From Saccharicrinis sp041595375 (lineage in GTDB: Bacteria > Bacteroidota > Bacteroidia > Bacteroidales > Marinilabiliaceae), in contig JBFHKL010000201.1 in assembly GCA_041595375.1 (NCBI GenBank), forward strand, positions 1-7,699: DNA of 7,699 nt, given 5' to 3'. The stretch's first letter is position 1; every line of letters starts with the position of its first letter. This document shows positions 6,254 through 7,699 of the stretch, one piece after another. The notes beneath the pieces were generated by a model, which had not been told where the DNA came from, ran no database searches, and saw only the letters and a list, made by a program, of their open reading frames with translations. The position numbers and the translations under genes were made by a program.

Positions 6254-6267
6254 ATCATATTATAATG

Positions 6268-6275
6268 TACTTTTG
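6268..6275 (+). promoter_or_regulatory. Candidate -7 element for the TPR sensor kinase
   Basis: TACTTTTG at 6268-6275 matches TAnnTTTG exactly and predicts a start near 6282, giving a leader of only about 16 nt. The -33 region would fall in the T-tract of the preceding terminator. If correct, it excludes the in-frame ATG at 6265 as a start codon and supports the one at 6298. Confidence 0.5.
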
Positions 6276-6297
6276 GTTATGCCAATTAATCAGACCA

Positions 6298-7699
6298 ATG
6301 AGTACATTTTATAAAACCCTTTTCGCCCTCTGTTTTCTCGTCTTATGTCAATTCACATTCGCCAATAACTCCGAGCACAGTACAAAGAAGTTAGAAAACA
6401 CTTTCGGAGACGAACGCCTCGAGAAACTCTGTCAAATAGCTACAGAAGTAGCTTCCAGTAATCCAGACCTTGCAGAAAACCTATCTCTTGAATTAATAAA
6501 GCTATCGAATAAAAAGGCATACAGATACAAGGGATTGGGATACTATAATCTGGGAGAAGCCTATTTTTACAAAGAAATGTACGACGATGCATTAAACTCC
6601 TACCAACAAGCAGAACCATATTTTATCCTTACTAAGGACAGTACACATATAGCTGCCAACTATAGTAATATGGCACTCATTCACTATTACAATGCCAATT
6701 ACAATAAATCACTTAGTTTGTATGAGAAAAGCTTACAAATAGAAACCCTGACCAACGATAGCATAGGCATGGCACAATCCTATCAAAACATTGCATTAAT
6801 CTTCGGCAACCGAAATAAATTTGATATACAACGCTCCTATTTTCAAAAAGCATTGGATATATACCTCCTTCAAGATGATAAAAAATCCGTAGCTGATATT
6901 TTACTCAATCTCGGAGTTGCTGCAACAAGACTTGAAGATTACGATAGTACCATTAGATACTATAACGATGCCTTAAAAACATACCAACAATTAAACGACA
7001 GCAACAGGATAGCATCAGTACAATACAATATGGGCTGTTTGTATTTGAGAACGAAGGACTACTCAAAGGCCAATGATTATTTCACAAAAGCCACCTCAAT
7101 CTTTGAAGAATTAGGAGACAAAACAGGAATGATTCATGCCTATACTGGTTTGGGAGATATATTGGCAGCACAAGGAAACAAGAATGCTGCCATTGAAATG
7201 TACATGCAGTGCGAAACATTAAACAAGGAGGTAGGCTTACTGGAGCCTAAAATGAATAATTTATACAGTCTGTTCAAAACCTATAAAGAAATTGGCGATT
7301 CAGAAAACGCCTTAAGAGTATTAGAAAATTATTTAACAATTAAGGATAGCATATACAATACAGAGCAGAACAATAAAATACTTGAACTTGAAAACAAATA
7401 TAAATTTCAAAAAAGCCAGAATGAGGTAAGTAAGCTTAGTGCCCGCAACCGCCTATATGTCATCTTTATTTCGATCATTCTATTTCTTCTGATCATAGCT
7501 CTTTTTTATGGGATATATTTCTATCGTACAAAAAGACTTAATGAAAAACAACGTTTGTTGCAGCTGGAACAAAAGGTATTACGAACCCAAATGAACCCTC
7601 ATTTCATTTTCAATTCCCTCAATTCCATTCAGTATCTCATCAATACGGACGATAAGAAGAATGCGTTAAAATACCTGTCCAAGTTTGCCAAATTATTAC
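6298..7699 (+). CDS. TPR sensor kinase of the LytS/His_kinase class (3' end outside window)
   Basis: The gene is open to the window edge with 467 codons visible and no stop. It begins with a signal peptide (about 1-22, ending TFA), so the next region is periplasmic. Residues 76-351 contain about seven TPR motifs, for example GYYNLGEAYFYKEMYDDALNSY-type helices at 82-104 and VQYNMGCLYLRTKDYSKANDYF-type at 241-262. A short coiled coil leads to a single TM helix (386-409) and a cytoplasmic coiled coil (410-432). Then comes the start of a PF06580-type kinase domain, RTQMNPHFIFNSLNSIQYLI, with phosphoacceptor H435. The missing part should hold the HATPase domain. Such kinases normally phosphorylate LytTR-type regulators, often encoded next door, so a partner downstream is expected but not visible. 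The ATG at 6298 gives a clean signal peptide; the in-frame ATG at 6265 would add 11 residues and probably lies upstream of the transcription start. Confidence 0.9.
   Translation, partial: MSTFYKTLFALCFLVLCQFTFANNSEHSTKKLENTFGDERLEKLCQIATEVASSNPDLAENLSLELIKLSNKKAYRYKGLGYYNLGEAYFYKEMYDDALNSYQQAEPYFILTKDSTHIAANYSNMALIHYYNANYNKSLSLYEKSLQIETLTNDSIGMAQSYQNIALIFGNRNKFDIQRSYFQKALDIYLLQDDKKSVADILLNLGVAATRLEDYDSTIRYYNDALKTYQQLNDSNRIASVQYNMGCLYLRTKDYSKANDYFTKATSIFEELGDKTGMIHAYTGLGDILAAQGNKNAAIEMYMQCETLNKEVGLLEPKMNNLYSLFKTYKEIGDSENALRVLENYLTIKDSIYNTEQNNKILELENKYKFQKSQNEVSKLSARNRLYVIFISIILFLLIIALFYGIYFYRTKRLNEKQRLLQLEQKVLRTQMNPHFIFNSLNSIQYLINTDDKKNALKYLSKFAKLL

Noticed and set aside
6022..6258. Antisense 78-residue reading frame opposite the Cys-rich peptide gene
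   Set aside because: It is a Phe/Leu-rich shadow produced by the Lys/Glu codons of the real gene. It starts inside the terminator region and has no promoter or plausible product.
1..7699. CRISPR array, insertion sequence, tRNA or rRNA
   Set aside because: No regularly spaced palindromic repeats, transposase motifs, terminal inverted repeats or cloverleaf sequences were found on either strand.

Overview
The window looks like chromosomal DNA from a member of the Bacteroidota, most likely a Bacteroidales/Marinilabiliales-type organism. The DNA is AT-rich. Start codons have no obvious Shine-Dalgarno sequences, and several genes are preceded by the Bacteroidota -7 element TAnnTTTG. The protein types fit the phylum: a TPR/PD40 envelope protein, a two-TM histidine kinase with the H-box style common there, and a TPR-fused LytS-type kinase. 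The genus is inference only.

Layout. (1) 1-1375: an NCS2 nucleobase:proton symporter related to uracil permease UraA on the + strand, with candidate tandem promoters and a stem-loop shared with the convergent gene downstream. (2) 1367-3505, minus strand: an exported 712-residue protein with TPRs, a PD40 beta-propeller, a carboxypeptidase-regulatory-like beta domain and a C-terminal SPOR-like domain where relatives usually carry OmpA. (3) 3506-3811: an AT-rich non-coding gap holding its promoter and a weak terminator for the next operon. (4) 3812-5782, minus strand: a two-gene operon, histidine kinase then OmpR-family response regulator. (5) 5783-5967: a divergent control region with four helically phased copies of WTAACAMR. 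(6) 5968-6183, + strand: an exported 71-residue Lys/Glu/Cys repeat peptide, ending in a strong terminator. (7) 6298 to the window end: the start of a TPR sensor kinase of the LytS (His_kinase) class, cut by the window edge.

The most interesting part is 4544-6183. A sensor kinase with six cysteines in its periplasmic domain, including a CxxC, is divergently paired with a small secreted protein carrying seven cysteines in a 7-residue repeat. Between them lies an array of direct repeats spaced 11/10/11 bp, as expected for an OmpR/PhoB-family regulator. The sequence supports the working hypothesis of an envelope thiol- or metal-responsive circuit in which the regulator controls itself and the cysteine-rich peptide. 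The signal and the peptide's function cannot be read from the DNA.
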